DNA of 64,000 bases from Aphelocoma coerulescens (Eukaryota > Chordata > Aves > Passeriformes > Corvidae): contig NC_091013.1 in the NCBI RefSeq assembly GCF_041296385.1, positions 9,314,001 through 9,378,000 on the forward strand, read 5' to 3'. Shown here piece by piece: positions 22,543 through 34,500 of this stretch. The notes beneath the pieces were generated by a model that did not search any database, was not told the origin of the DNA, and saw only the letters and a program-made list of their open reading frames with translations. The first letter of the stretch is position 1. Each line of letters opens with the position of its first letter. Position numbers and translations under genes: made by a program.

Positions 22543-23180
22543 TGCCTTGGGGTGACCTTATGATGTGTATCCCATATCGCTGCCTCTGCCCAGAAATTAA
22601 TTTTTGTGCCTTTCTATGCCTCCAAACTGATCCTGAGAGGGGGAAGGAAAAACTGAGCAAAACTTTTTCAAAGCAGTTTGCAGCTTGTTCAAGGTCACAC
22701 ACAGATAGCAATTGGTTTCCCAGCTGTGGCAGGGGAGGGAGGAAGCACCCGGCTTGCTGCTCCTAGGACAGTTTATTTTTTGGCCAGTGGTTCAGCTGCT
22801 TTTTCTCCGGAGAGAGACTGAGAGTTGAATTTTTCCTTCCCTGGAATTTCGGATTTTCTCCCTTTTCTACTGGACTGCTTCAACATCAGAGCACATCAGG
22901 AGGACTTTCCATCGAGCACAGAGGGCCTGGCCCGGGGCCAAGCCCCAGCTCCGAGGAGACCAAAGGGAGGACTCGAACACTTTCCCAGGTTTTTCCTCCA
23001 CCGCGAGAGATTTTATTATTTCGCATTATTTTCCTTTTCCCGTGTGTTTGTTAAATAAATAGTTTTTATCTCCTTCACTTTCCTTCGAGGAAAATTTATT
23101 TTTTCCTGAACCTGGTAGGGGGAGGGGTGGTTGTGCCTTCTCTCAGAGGATATATTTCTAAATTTGGCCAAACTGGAACA
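22543..23180 (+). mobile_element. Solo LTR of an avian ERV, family B, plus strand
   Basis: 638 bp starting TGCCTTGGGGTGACC and ending AACTGGAACA, flanked by AGACC on both sides. It aligns with 44500-45127 (minus): TTATGATGTGTATCCC, TATGCC, CAAAGCAGTTTG, TTCTCCRGAGAGAGA, TTTTATTATTT, TGTGTGTTTGTTAAATAA, TTCCTGAACCTGGTRG and TATCAGAGG are shared. AATAAA at 23054-23059 fits the polyadenylation signal. There is no internal sequence, so it is the product of LTR-LTR recombination. The 5-bp duplication points to an ERVL-type integrase. The frame at 22825-23058 lies wholly inside and is not a gene. Confidence 0.9.
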
Positions 23181-23185
23181 AGACC
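23181..23185 (+). repeat. Right target-site duplication of family B LTR (AGACC)
   Basis: Exact partner of 22538-22542. Confidence 0.85.
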
Positions 23186-25842
23186 AAAGAAACATAGACA
23201 ATAATTCTGGATTGAACTTTTTTTCAGAGACCAAAAAAGCTATAAGTGCTAAAAGTAAATATTTTAATGGATGCCTCCTTACAGAGATAAGCAGTGTCAA
23301 CATAATGTAATTACATGCAACTGTTGTTTTTTTGTTCAAGGAGTAGTATAAATCACAGTAATTTGTGTTTGATTTTTAAAGAACATACTGTAGATTTGGG
23401 CATGAATCAGGGAGAATGCATTGGCTGAACTCTTTAGCTCTTATTCATTTGTTTGCATTGATTTTTCCATGATTGTGAGTGTTTTTCTATTGTATAGAGA
23501 AAACAATATGGGAGACATCTGGTGGCCATTAATTAACTGAAACTCCCTAATTTATTGTAATAGTTGGTTGATCTACTACTGAGCTTATAAATGAGCAACT
23601 ACAATTTTAAAATTCAGGGTAATGCATCACAAAATTCACCCTCAATTTATTTGCTACTTCAGTTTTAATTATTTATGCCTATTCATGGAGTATTGGTCAA
23701 GTGCAAAGAACTGTTGTAACTGCAAATGCATCAGATTTATGTTTCCAAAAACCAAGTTCTGAACTTTGGAGAACTTTGGAGGCAAATTAGGACCTTGACC
23801 AGACAACTCAGAACTCTGTCTACTCTAGGTTCAATACTTTGTACATGTATTTTTAATTAATAAAAAAATAATTTATTTTACCTAACATTATTTATTTATT
23901 TAAATTATTTTTGTTTATATGAGTGATTGATATGAAGAGGTGACGGCATATAAAGGCATCAGTTGATGCTACATCATTTGAATTAATAAAATAAGCACTT
24001 ATAATAAATAAACATGTCATTTTACCAACTGTTCTCCAACTTGGCATCTTCAAATCTGTGTGCATGCGAGTGTGTAATGATATATTTTTTTTTTGGTCAC
24101 ATATTACAGCATCTCACTTCATCCCTTAACACTGAAGGTAGGATGTTAAAATTACTAGCTCCTGATGAAAGAGCTTTTTCTCTTCAAAGGTACCGTCCTT
24201 TTTCTCACCCCATTTCTTGGGAAAACACTGAATAATAGACACTACCACATTCAGAAAAATCGATGTGTCCATGACAGACAAAGAAAGAGAAGTGCATTTT
24301 ATTTTCTAACATCAAGCATTCATAGTCAGGGTTTTTAACAGAGGTGCTGCTGTACTGTCCTTCCTGACTTCCCCCTGCTTAAGGCAGCGTGGTTCAAAAT
24401 CTGCATCCAAAACTTTACCTCCAACATCAAAGTAAGAATGTGACCCCAGGAGAAGGAATGGAAACTGCACCTTTTCCCTTGAAGATCTCAGCAATATGGC
24501 ATCTTTGACTCATGGGAGGGGACAAGAAGAAGGAGAGAGAGAGAAATAGAATATTTCTGGGAAAACCTTCTAGATCTCTCTCAAATGCCATAGCTTGTTC
24601 AGCTTCAGTCATAGCCATTCTGTGTTAGTGGTATCAACTCAATGTTCCCATAAAGCAAAGTCTGACTCAAGAGTGTCTTCATTAATTTATCTGGGAGTTT
24701 TGGACCTGCCACTGCCTGGCTAGAGCTACGCAGTGCCTGTGGCCTGTCCTGGACAGCTGGGCAGAGGGGCCCACCCAGAAGCTGTGCCAGAAGTTGTTGT
24801 CCAGAAGCAGAGGTGGGAAATGTGTTACTCCCTTTGGCTGAAGGAGAAATACTGGCATTCCAGAGGGTTTGCATATCACACTGAAGTTTGAAACCAATTC
24901 TGAGGTGAACACTTAACAGGAAGTAACATGCAGTCATAATTTCAGTTATCAGGTAGATTAACGACTACTTGCACTTTTGAAAGTTTTCTTTACAAGAATG
25001 ATTAGACATAAACATACATATCTATACCTTCCTAACTATGGAAATTAAGGCCACAAATTTGAAATGTTTAGCTTTCATGATTTGTTTTCCAAAAAGAAAT
25101 AACAGAATTGCAGTAAAAAGAGTGTTTCTTCGGTACATGATGATTCTGAGAATAGAAAGGAAAATTTATATCCGTGTGCATGATGTTTCCTGATTTGAAG
25201 GGTACATTTTTAGTACATAATTTTAGGATAAAAACATTGCCTATGGGTGCCCAAGTGTACATTGAAAATACAGCCATTGACAAAAAAAAAAAAGAAATTA
25301 GCATGATTTTATTTTGTTCAGTATCATCTGTAGACCGGGTAAAATGTTTATTTCCCCAAAGCTAGTAAGCTTTAATTTCTGCTAATGTTTTAATTTTTGC
25401 TGAGGTCTAGTATGTCAAGCTGTTGTGCCTGGTAATTCAATATATTGGTTTCACAAATGTTAATGTATTCGTAACCATGTTTTCCTGTGCCCAGATCTAC
25501 CAGTCAACCTACCAGTCTATTCCCAATCTAATATTATCTCAAATAGCATGATACAAATGCTATAAAAAAAAAAAAAAGTAAACCTGCATCAAGCATTTTG
25601 CATTGATTTTTACAAAAACTGTCAAAACATGTCATGGTGTTATTGATGTCAGCATTTCTCTGAGGCTTTGAGTGTTTAATATGCATATTAAAAAATCCTT
25701 CTTCTTTGTGATTCTGGAGACATCTGCCCAGTCAGTGCATTCAATTTTGTCTCCATTTAAAATATTTTTAGACAAAATTTTGCCCATATTCTGATTCTGC
25801 TCCTTCGCTTCACCTGTTATCAATGTGATTCTGTCTACTGCT
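23186..25842. other. AT-rich unique DNA, no gene seen
   Basis: Contains A-runs at about 25281-25292 and 25563-25577 and a small tandem GAACTTTGGA pair near 23761-23780. No coding, RNA or mobile-element signal recognised. Confidence 0.55.
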
Positions 25843-26563
25843 GTGAATGGGTTTATAAAAGGCAGGTCCTGCTTGACTACCCCAGTCTCCTTCCACGATG
25901 AGATGACCCTCTTAGTGGATTAGGGAGAGGCTGTGGGTCAGTCTTTGTTCCCTGGAGTTTAGTAAAGCCTTTGACACCATTTCTCACAGCATTCTCCTGG
26001 AGATGGCTCCTGGCTTGGACAGGTGTGGTCTTTGCTGGGTAAAACACTGGCTGTGGGGCCAGGCCCAGAGAGTGGTGGGGAATGGAGTCACTTCCAGCTG
26101 GGGACAGACACCAGGGGTGTTCCCCATGGCTCAGAATTGGGGCCAGTCCTGTTCTCTGAGCAGCGACTGCGGGAGCTGGGAGTGTCTAGCCTGGAGAAAT
26201 AGGGACTTGGGGGGGACCTTGTCACTCTCTACAATTACCTGAAAGGAGGTTTTAGGCAGGTGGGATGCAGTATCTTTTCCAAAGTAACAGGCGACAGGAC
26301 AAATTGAAATGGCCTCAAGTTGTGCTAGGGGAGGTTTAGATTGGATTTCGGGAAAAATTTCTTCACCTGAAATGTTGTCAAGCATTAGAACAGGAAAAAC
26401 CCAGGGAAGAAGTTTAGTCACCATCCCAGAAGGTATTTAAACCACATGTAGATATTTCACTTAGGGACATGGTTTGAGCTGGGCTTGGCAGTTCTGGTTT
26501 AACAATTGGACTTGAAGATCTTAACAGCTTTTTTGCAACTTAAGAGATTCTAAGATTCTATGA
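25843..26563 (+). mobile_element. CR1 LINE with internal deletion joining RT to the 3' end
   Basis: The left part (25843 to about 26155) follows CR1 ORF2: AAAAGGCAGGTCCTGC, AGTAAAGCCTTTGACACC, CACAGCATTCTCCTGGAGA, TGGCTTGGACAGGTGT, GGCCCAGAGAGTGGTGG, TGGGGCCAGTCCTGTTC. The next bases, TCTGAGCAGCGACTGCGGGA, already belong to the ORF2 end region, and the element runs on to a diverged tail closing in GATTCTAAGATTCTATGA (26546-26563). The stretch that normally lies between, including the YADD catalytic box, is missing. The terminal octamers mark a genuine CR1 3' end. Confidence 0.92.
25952..26155 (+). pseudogene. CR1 reverse-transcriptase fragment (motif A region)
   Basis: Reverse transcriptase of CR1, which copies its own RNA at the target site; only part remains. 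One frame reads EFSKAFDTISHSILLE, then GLDRCGLCWVKHW and RAQ-type AQRVVGNGV, matching motif A and the following stretch of the CR1 RT palm. The first, metal-binding Asp of motif A (DFSKAFD in the family) is Glu here. Upstream of the motif the frame is broken, and downstream it ends at the internal deletion before the YADD box. Not functional. Confidence 0.82.
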
Positions 26564-28416
26564 CTTGAAAAATATAAGAGTATCAAAAATTGGGCCCTTG
26601 ATTTCAGCCAAACTCAAAATTATATAAATAACTAAGTGCAGGTGTTCTCTATTTAATTTTTAATTAATCTGTTCTGGTCCAGCTCCCAGTTCAGCATGTG
26701 GAAATATGTTGTGTCAGACTCTCTTTTCACCTTGCAAAGGTTATGAATTCTAGAATTCCGGATTATTTACGGCATTTTTTGAAAACCTCTCATAAAGTGT
26801 ACAGAGCACTGTCTTGTTCTCTATTAATCACCCACAGTTCTCAATGCCCATTGCTATAGGGCTTCAGCATTGATGCTCTGTCACAGACTTCAATATTTCA
26901 AAGCACAGAAAAATAGAACTCCTATAGACTTTATACACTGTTATAATTATTTAAATCTATTATTTAAATTACTGCTTCCAGCACACAGAGAACCTTCAGA
27001 TGTCCTTGGAGGCTGTTGAACACCTTGGTCAAACACAACAGAATGGAAAATTTTGTCACAGCATCACATTCCACGTGAAGGAGCCATTGACACGAGGTGT
27101 TGATGATACTTCTATGCGAGTAAGAGAAAGCTGTGCCACTTGATGGGAAGGTGACACACCAGCCACGTGCTGTCTCTGGAGAGCCATGGAGCTTTACCTG
27201 CACTTCAGTCATGGACTTTGGTCCAGGGATGAATGGGAAGGTCAGAACATTGGGATCAGCACACCTTGGTCCAACTGTGCAATATTTCCCTTGAAACTAT
27301 GCAAAGATTTATCTCACTGTCATGTTCCCCGAAGCTCTTAAGCAGCAAATTCAAATTCCCTATGGTGCTACTTGCAATTTTCAGTGCTGTTTTTTGATTG
27401 CAGGCAATTTTTTCCCTTCCTTCTCTACATTTTCTCTCTAGTTTACTATGTGCAAAGGTATAAATACAAAATATTCTAATTCAATAGAAAAATATTGGAG
27501 GTGAGGAAGTTTGTGGAAGGACAGGACTTTGTAGACTGAGAAAAAAAATCCATAAACATTAACTAGATAATTTTTCAATTCCCTTGACTGATCTCTAGGT
27601 CCCATTTTGATGACTCTGGTTAGAAAGTAGGATCTAGGTGATGATTTCATTTACCTAAAGGTCATCAGCTGATGAAACTTTTGGTTCACAGGAAACTAAT
27701 TTATCATGTTTAAAAACTTGGTGAGTACCTTTCCAGATATACTTTTAGATGTGTTATTCATCAAATAGCAGAAATACTATATTATTGGAAACTGAAGTAT
27801 TAATTAATCCAAGAAAGAAAAAATTATCTTTTTGGCATGTCACATAGATATAAATTTCACCAAGGTAAATTTACACTGCTTTACATGCATATCTCTCACA
27901 GAAGACATCAACCCCATGCCTGTTATGAGAAAGGCCAAGGTGGATTACATTGTATTTGATGACAACAGTTGTTTTTGCATGCTGTGGAAACAAAGGAAGC
28001 TCCCCAAGTGAGAATATCTTTCTGCTTCAGGAGGACATAATGGATATTTATCAGAATTCAATGAAAACCAAGCATCAATAAAAATTAAAAGTCAGTAAAA
28101 ATGTAAGGAAGTTTAAAACTCTCATATTTTTAAAATGCTATATTATTTTAATGAGTGGGGTTTTTTTTTCATCTTTGATGTTCATTTACTTCATGTCTTC
28201 GGGGTTGTTCCATGTCTTCAAGGTTTTCACCACAAGGGTTAGAAATCTGCTTTTCTTTATCTTTGTGATTGAAAAATGAGCTTCTCGAGTGAGATCACAA
28301 TTGTAGCACCTGAAGCTGTAAGAAAATTACTAAATATTAAAACATCTAATCATTTGCACAGAAAAATTGCAGAAGTAACACACACCTGGGTAGCATACAC
28401 CTGTAAGTTTAGATAT
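26564..28416. other. AT-rich unique DNA, no gene seen
   Basis: Short frames without motifs. No repeat ends recognised. Confidence 0.55.
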
Positions 28417-28506
28417 ACATGCATGCACACCCACACGCAGACACACACACACATATGTATTTATATGAATACACGGATGGATAAATATATATGTGTGCAT
28501 GCATGT
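28417..28506 (+). repeat. (CA)n-containing repeat flanked by a 14-bp perfect inverted repeat
   Basis: ACATGCATGCACAC (28417-28430) and its exact reverse complement (28493-28506) flank about 62 bp containing CA dinucleotides and AT/TG-rich sequence. The arms could pair into a long imperfect stem with the CA and TG tracts. It most likely arose from microsatellite expansion. Confidence 0.75.
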
Positions 28507-28757
28507 GCACACTCCCCCCTGGGTAAATAAATCTGAGTGGTACAAGATAGGAACTATTTATAGCAAACAGCAAGACTGTCTGGAAAAGAGCTTCTGTGAT
28601 TTGTAAAATACACACTCCAGTTTAGAGGCAATAATTATTGACAGATGTCCAGTGTCCTCCCTATCCACCCAGATTTAGGTATTTATGTGTTTCTATTAAT
28701 TGTGCAGTTTTTAATGTAGAAAAAGGAGCAAACCTGTGACAAAGATAGGTGATCTTT

Positions 28758-28809
28758 TATATATATAACTGGAATATATATATATATATATATATATAAA
28801 ACTGGAATA
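28758..28809 (+). repeat. (AT)n microsatellite with duplicated flank
   Basis: Two AT tracts (28758-28766 and about 28774-28797), each followed by AACTGGAATA-type sequence (28767-28776 and 28800-28809). This looks like a tandem duplication of tract plus flank. Confidence 0.85.
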
Positions 28810-30064
28810 AAGGGAAAGAAAACCCCGTTGTCTTTTAACTAGTGTCTTTGTGTTACAACATTCTTGAATTTATTGTCTGTGAAATCCTAAATAGTGGAAG
28901 CACCATAAAGTGAATGCTTGGAGGAAGTGGTGGGAGAAAATTAAAATGGAATTTAAAGGAGCAAAGAAGCATTGAGTGATCAGAAAGCACTTGGTGCTCT
29001 TGTGTCCTGCCAATAAAGTGAGAATGCCCTCTCTGAGTTGGCAGAGGTTTTCCAGTAATCACTCTCAAAACAACTATAGGCAGTATAAGCAGGTTTTAGT
29101 ATTCACCATGAAGCTTCACCTGTCATTTGCTCATCCTGTCTGTAGTACAAGGCACCTGTTTGTTCAAAATTTGGATATGGGCATAACTCAGTGTGCTGCT
29201 AGCTTTCATGATTCCCCAGTGGAAGGCTATAATGCCAAGAGTCCCGAGTATTTTTAAGAGAATAGTAGCTGATAAAAATAGCCAGGAACAAGTAAGGGTC
29301 CAATAAACAATAACAATGCTTTTCTCATTAAATACTGGGCAACATCCAGCAATATGCTAACTAGAAAGATATTGATCAATTAGAGAGAATTTAGTGAAGA
29401 ACAACAAATTAATTTATAAGGGAGTATGAGGACTTAAGAGATGGATTAATGGTGCTAAACTAGGTCTGTGACGATTAAGGAAAGCAAGAAATTGTGTTCA
29501 GTTAAGTCTTCCAGATTTGCTGAGGTTCAGTGCCTGAGATGGTGCTATGTGGGTCACATAAAAGAGGATGTGTCCCTCCTGCTGTGGGACATCCCTGTCA
29601 CCTGCTCAGGGCTTCCTGTGGTTCTGTTGCTGCACCACAAATGGCCCCACTGTAAGAGCTCAGCCAAGGGAGAGTGTGAAAGGGGGGAGCAGCATGAGTC
29701 CTATAGTGAGTGTCCAAGGTTTGATGGGTGAGAAAAGTGTGAAGATTGTTAACTACATGCAAAGAGAAGTATTTAATGATTTTATAGGAAGATACAGCTA
29801 ATAATAAAATAAAGAAATTAAAATTAGTCTGCCCAAAACCAGACCACAACAAAACACAAAAGTGTGTTCTACTGAGGAATCACCTCCTGAGGTAACCTGG
29901 AAGATGATTCACCACCTGTATTTTTAACATTATTCTGTATGAAACACTAGAAAATGTGCTTTTGGGACTAAGCCTCCCTTAGCAGAGAAATGAGCTTCTG
30001 ATCAATGAATCTCTGATTTTAATGTCTGCAATTTTCGGACAGTATTCTAAACAATGTTCATATT
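28810..30064. other. Unique DNA, no gene seen
   Basis: 29530-29850 has a minus-strand start (TGTTGTGGTCTGGTTTTGGG) faintly like an avian LTR start, but the rest does not follow either LTR family in the window, so it is not called. No other signal recognised. Confidence 0.5.
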
Positions 30065-30097
30065 TCTGCCCTGGAAAGTGCTGCTTTCCAGGGCAGA
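30065..30097 (+). repeat. Perfect 14-bp inverted repeat with 5-nt loop
   Basis: TCTGCCCTGGAAAG (30065-30078), loop TGCTG, then the exact reverse complement (30084-30097). On either strand this would fold into a stable hairpin. No T-run or gene context suggests a terminator, and it is short for a microRNA precursor. Confidence 0.8.
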
Positions 30098-31124
30098 GTG
30101 AGAAGAATCTGTGCACTATTCCCATGAAAACAGTGGGATGCAGTGAAGAAAAGCTTGTGAGTAATAATGAGAACTATTAGCTAATAGACTAATAATATTT
30201 TTCTCATTATGTGGGGTGGGGAGGAGGAGGAAGAAGGCAGGCAGGCCTCGTGCCAGAATCTCTGAGTCACAATTAAAAGTTATGCAGCAATCTTGCAGAA
30301 TTTCCCTTTTATGGTGCCTGCCAGTTGTGTCCCCAGTAAGGACATGTGAATGCTGCCATTCCTTCCATGTGGCACTGTATCCCCACTCCAGAGGCACTGT
30401 GTCTCCTCTCTCGTGGACATGGCAGGCAGGCACAACACCTCAGTGCTTCAACTCTCAGCTTGTGGTTTTTCTTTCTTCCTTATCCCAGAGAAGTCACAGA
30501 ATTTCCTCCTCTTACAAGAGCTCCCTTCATCCTCATGGGAAGGAAGGGTACATCTGAGGCTATAATTTGTGTTTTGTGTCTTGTCTCTCACTTGAGAAAG
30601 CCTCCAGCTTCTGAATGCTCTGCATCTCCCTCGTGGGCCTAGCTCACAACTCCTGTGTGGATAGTGGCGAGTGAAATCCATGGCTTGGGCTCTTAACTTT
30701 AGTCCTTTCCTCTCTGCACTCGTATGCAGCCCAGGAAGAGTCTGGCTCTGTAAGGATTCCCTGCTTAGCTGCTGTCCAAGTCTGATGCAGGCAATCTTTC
30801 TCTTCTCAAGCTTCTCTGTATGTTTTCAGTTGTTTGCCTCACATTTTCCATTTGTTGCTATTCCTCATCCTCTACAAAAGGCCATGTTGATTTTCAACCA
30901 TGGTGCACACATATGGAAGTGTATCCTTTAAAAGAATAATATGGCATGTTACAAATATGCAGTCATAGTGATGCTGATTATGGCACTGAGGAGGCAATAA
31001 ATTGTGACCAATTTTTAGGGTCAGCAGACAACCAGGGAATGATATGTGTCTAGTTTACTGTAACAGCTCAAGGTGGCACTGGAATTAGATCTGCACCACT
31101 GACAGAGGATTACTGGTGCTGTTA
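30098..31124. other. Unique DNA, no gene seen
   Basis: 30200-30680 has overlapping frames of 70 to 113 codons on both strands with no recognised domain. Confidence 0.5.
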
Positions 31125-31198
31125 CTTGTACAACTCTCTTGTACAAGTTTTTTGGTACAAGTCTCTTTTTTGGTACAGTCTCTTTTGCCTGTTTTTTG
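31125..31198 (+). repeat. Local direct repeats around GTACAA
   Basis: TTTTTTGGTACAAGTCTC (31148-31165) is followed at once by TTTTTTGGTACAGTCTC (31166-31182), and CTTGTACAA occurs twice just upstream. A diverged tandem array with a unit of about 17-18 bp. Confidence 0.75.
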
Positions 31199-31460
31199 GT
31201 TTTCTCAATGATCTCATTTCTAAACCACACTGACAGAACAAAATAAAGAGGAGGAACTTGTTTTTTAGTTTTCAATATGATAAGTTCTGTAATGTTTATC
31301 TTGCTTATAAAACTCTTGAAGTGTTTATCAAGCCCTTATTATAAACCCTGTGCTGAACCGTGATGACTTGCTGAAGCAGGAAAGATTGATGTTTTGTGGA
31401 GCAAGTGGTGCAGCATTAAAGAGCTCCTGATAGCATCCAGGATGAGTCTAGATGTTAATA

Positions 31461-31580
31461 TCAAAACAAAAGAAAGCAAAACAAAGCAAAACAAAACCAA
31501 CAACACAACAAAACAAACCAAACAACAACAAAACCAACCAACCCAACAAGCATCCAAACAAAAACAGCACGAAAGAAACC
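31461..31580 (+). repeat. A/C-rich low-complexity tract ((CAAAA)n/(CCAA)n)
   Basis: About 120 bases almost without G or T, made of CAAAA, CAACA and CCAAC units. The opposite-strand hydrophobic frame (31339-31611) is an artefact of this composition. Confidence 0.9.
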
Positions 31581-34500
31581 TAACAACAAGTGAACACCCC
31601 AAGCCCCTCACTAAGTTTGAATAAAAATCTTTCTGTCAGTTTGAATGGTAGGTGATGCATAGCTAATCATAACTGTGCTGGCAGATCTATCAGCTCTGTT
31701 TTATCTAGAAAGTACTGCCCTGTGCTCATAAAGGTTAAACTGCCTCTGTGCCTTCCTAAAATCTCTTTTCTCTACTGCCGTGCTAGAAGTTAAAATCCAG
31801 ATGCCTGTGTGGTTTAACAGTATAATAGATATGTATATATATTTTTTAAATTTCTTTTTCCTTCTGGAGCTTGGAAACTGAAGTATTCTAAAAGATTTAT
31901 ATTTGACAATCTAGGTTTCCTGTAGTGTTTCTGTGTTGATTTTCATCCTGATTCACGCAGAGCTGCCTCAAAACCTTGTCACAAAAATTCAGTGGGCTCA
32001 TACATAAACTTGAGGTTAAAGCCCAAGAGATAGAGATAACAGTTTCATGTACTGTCCTATTATACAAAAGAAATCCAGTGTTCCAATTGAATTTAAGATC
32101 TTATCTATGAAAATAATTCTCTACCTGCCAAGAACTTCAAAATATAATGTCCCAACAATATACGTTGATACCTAATCTATTTTGTAGTAGTAAAAATTCT
32201 AGGGTCATTAAGTGGAAAAGCAAAAGGAGAGATGTTTTAAATATATTTGTATTAGCAGCATTTTTCCTGTGTAGCCAATAGAACAAAAGTTGGTTTGTTT
32301 GACTGTTCCCATTTTTTTTGGCATGCAGGGGTCTTTAATTTAATTAGGGAATATTATTTAGCTCTTAAATTCAATGTAGATAGTAGAATTGAGTTTAGTA
32401 CATGAAACTGAGCAGCAAATAACTTTTAATGTCTTTTCTGTACCTTTCGTTAGTAACACTAGCATAGGGTGTTTTCTTATCAGAAATTAATTATGAAGTC
32501 TTTTTCCAGTCAAAACATAGGAGTTAAAACCACGAATGAGAACCTAGGAAAACTAATCATAGTAAAAAAGGTTCTTCTAACCTAGGCAAAGTATAGCAAG
32601 ATGTTCTACCCACAAACATAGAAGATAAAGAGAAGTACAGTTTGAGAAGTCTTTACTTTGAAATTAATATTTTTGTTCCTCGTGTAATTAATGAAGGCAT
32701 TATTCTGGTATGTAGGGCACTGCTCTTCATCAACTCTTAATGTTATCATCTGCCATATAAAAAGAAAGACTTTATAGCACAACTTTGTTAAAACCAGAAA
32801 GCAACCTAAACCTTTGGCATGTAGACTGTGCAATGCAATTTCAATCCTAATTTTGATTGTGTCAGTGACACATTTACTTCAGCCTAGTGTACTTAGGAGC
32901 TTTGCAGTCATAGAGGAGCAGTGCAAAGGGTTCAATAAAAATGGGAAAAATAAAGGCACATATTGATACTAGATGCTTTGAGCTATAGTAAAATTGGAAG
33001 ATACTGAGATTCCATCAATACTTTTAGCCTTTTGTCTCAATTGTCTTTTGTTCTAATTCATAAGCGTGATCCCTGCATTCATTTTTTAAGCACACAAAAT
33101 CATCTTATCTTCCAAAATTGACTGTATTCTTTTCTCCCTTGTTTTTCCTAACACAGTTACAGTCACTATTAGATCTCCCCTGCCAAGTTTCTATTATATT
33201 CAACAACTGGACTTGGATTCTTTTTCCCCACAAGGCAGTCTGCTGTGCTAATGGCCAAGCAATCAGGTCACCTTTTGAAAATACCAGTACAGTGTTTGAT
33301 TGGCAGATATGGATATTAAAAGTAATGTTCTCCTTATGGCATTTATTTTCTTCTGTGCTCTAGTATCTGTCTTCTCTCAATAGTTTATTAACTATGTGAG
33401 AGTATGTACATGAATGCAATAGTGTCCCTGATCCCTTGCCCTACTTGTAATATTCCTCTCTAAGCTCTCTTTTTCAGAGCTGGTTATATGCTGAACCTTA
33501 AATGATGCCTTTCCAGCTCTTTTCAGCTGTACAAAGCTGCTCTGTTACCCTTCCAGCTCAGTTTGGAGCTTTCCTGCCTGTGAGCCAGTGCTCTGTCAGT
33601 TCAGTTTCCATCCTCAGCCTCACACCCTCGCCCACCACTGACATTACAGAGAAATAGCAGGCTGGATTCTGCCTCTCCTGGCCTCTCCTGTAGTGGTATA
33701 TAATGATATATAGGTACATCACTGACTGGCACCCTGCCCCAGGCTGGGGGAGCACAGAATTTTCTCTGCATTGCAACATGAGGTTTGCTGAACAAGAAGG
33801 GCCAGGCTTCTGAAATGGCTGTGCAAGTGGATTCCTGGAGGGGGACATGTATCTTCTGCTCAGGTCTTAGGCCTGAATCCTTCTAAACTATACTCAAGTG
33901 CCTGGTATAGTGCTGGGGTAGACTGATACAGATAAAATCAGAGGGTAACCTATAGGGACCATAGAGATTATAGTTCTATCATTTCTTCTTAGCTTCATAT
34001 ACTTGAAAGTAGAGTAAGACACAGCCCAGGTCAGCTTGCCCTGCTCCTGGTTATAGTCAGCTCACAGACACTCCAGTGCAACACTCTCGGGATCTTGGGA
34101 ATCCCATGAGGGATTATTCCTGCACATGAAATCAGTCCTAAATATGAAATATAAGCATGAGTTCATTGACTAGGATCAGCACCTTATTAAAATAAGTGGA
34201 AGGAGAGTGGTGCAGGAAATTTAATGCTTCCCCTTTTTGCCAGTGAGTCCCCAGACGAGCAACCAGCCAAATTCCTTCTTAGTTACAGATGGGATTTTCT
34301 TTTTAAGGTTTTGATAGGTGCTTCCTCCACTAGTTCTGGGTTCTTTCCTGTCTATGCAATTTGCTGGATTTCCCTTTATTTTTATTGGATCTTCTGTGTG
34401 TCTTTTTTGGTTGGTTGCTGGTTGCTGCTATACTTTAGCACTGATATCTTAGGATAGCTTTAGTGCATGTCAGTACACACCCTCGGTAGTTGCCATTTAG

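Noticed and set aside
29530..29850. Possible third LTR on the minus strand
   Set aside because: Only the first ~40 bases resemble an LTR start; the rest matches neither family in the window, and no target duplication is seen.
31339..31611. 90-codon hydrophobic minus-strand frame
   Set aside because: Translation of the complement of the CAAAA low-complexity tract.
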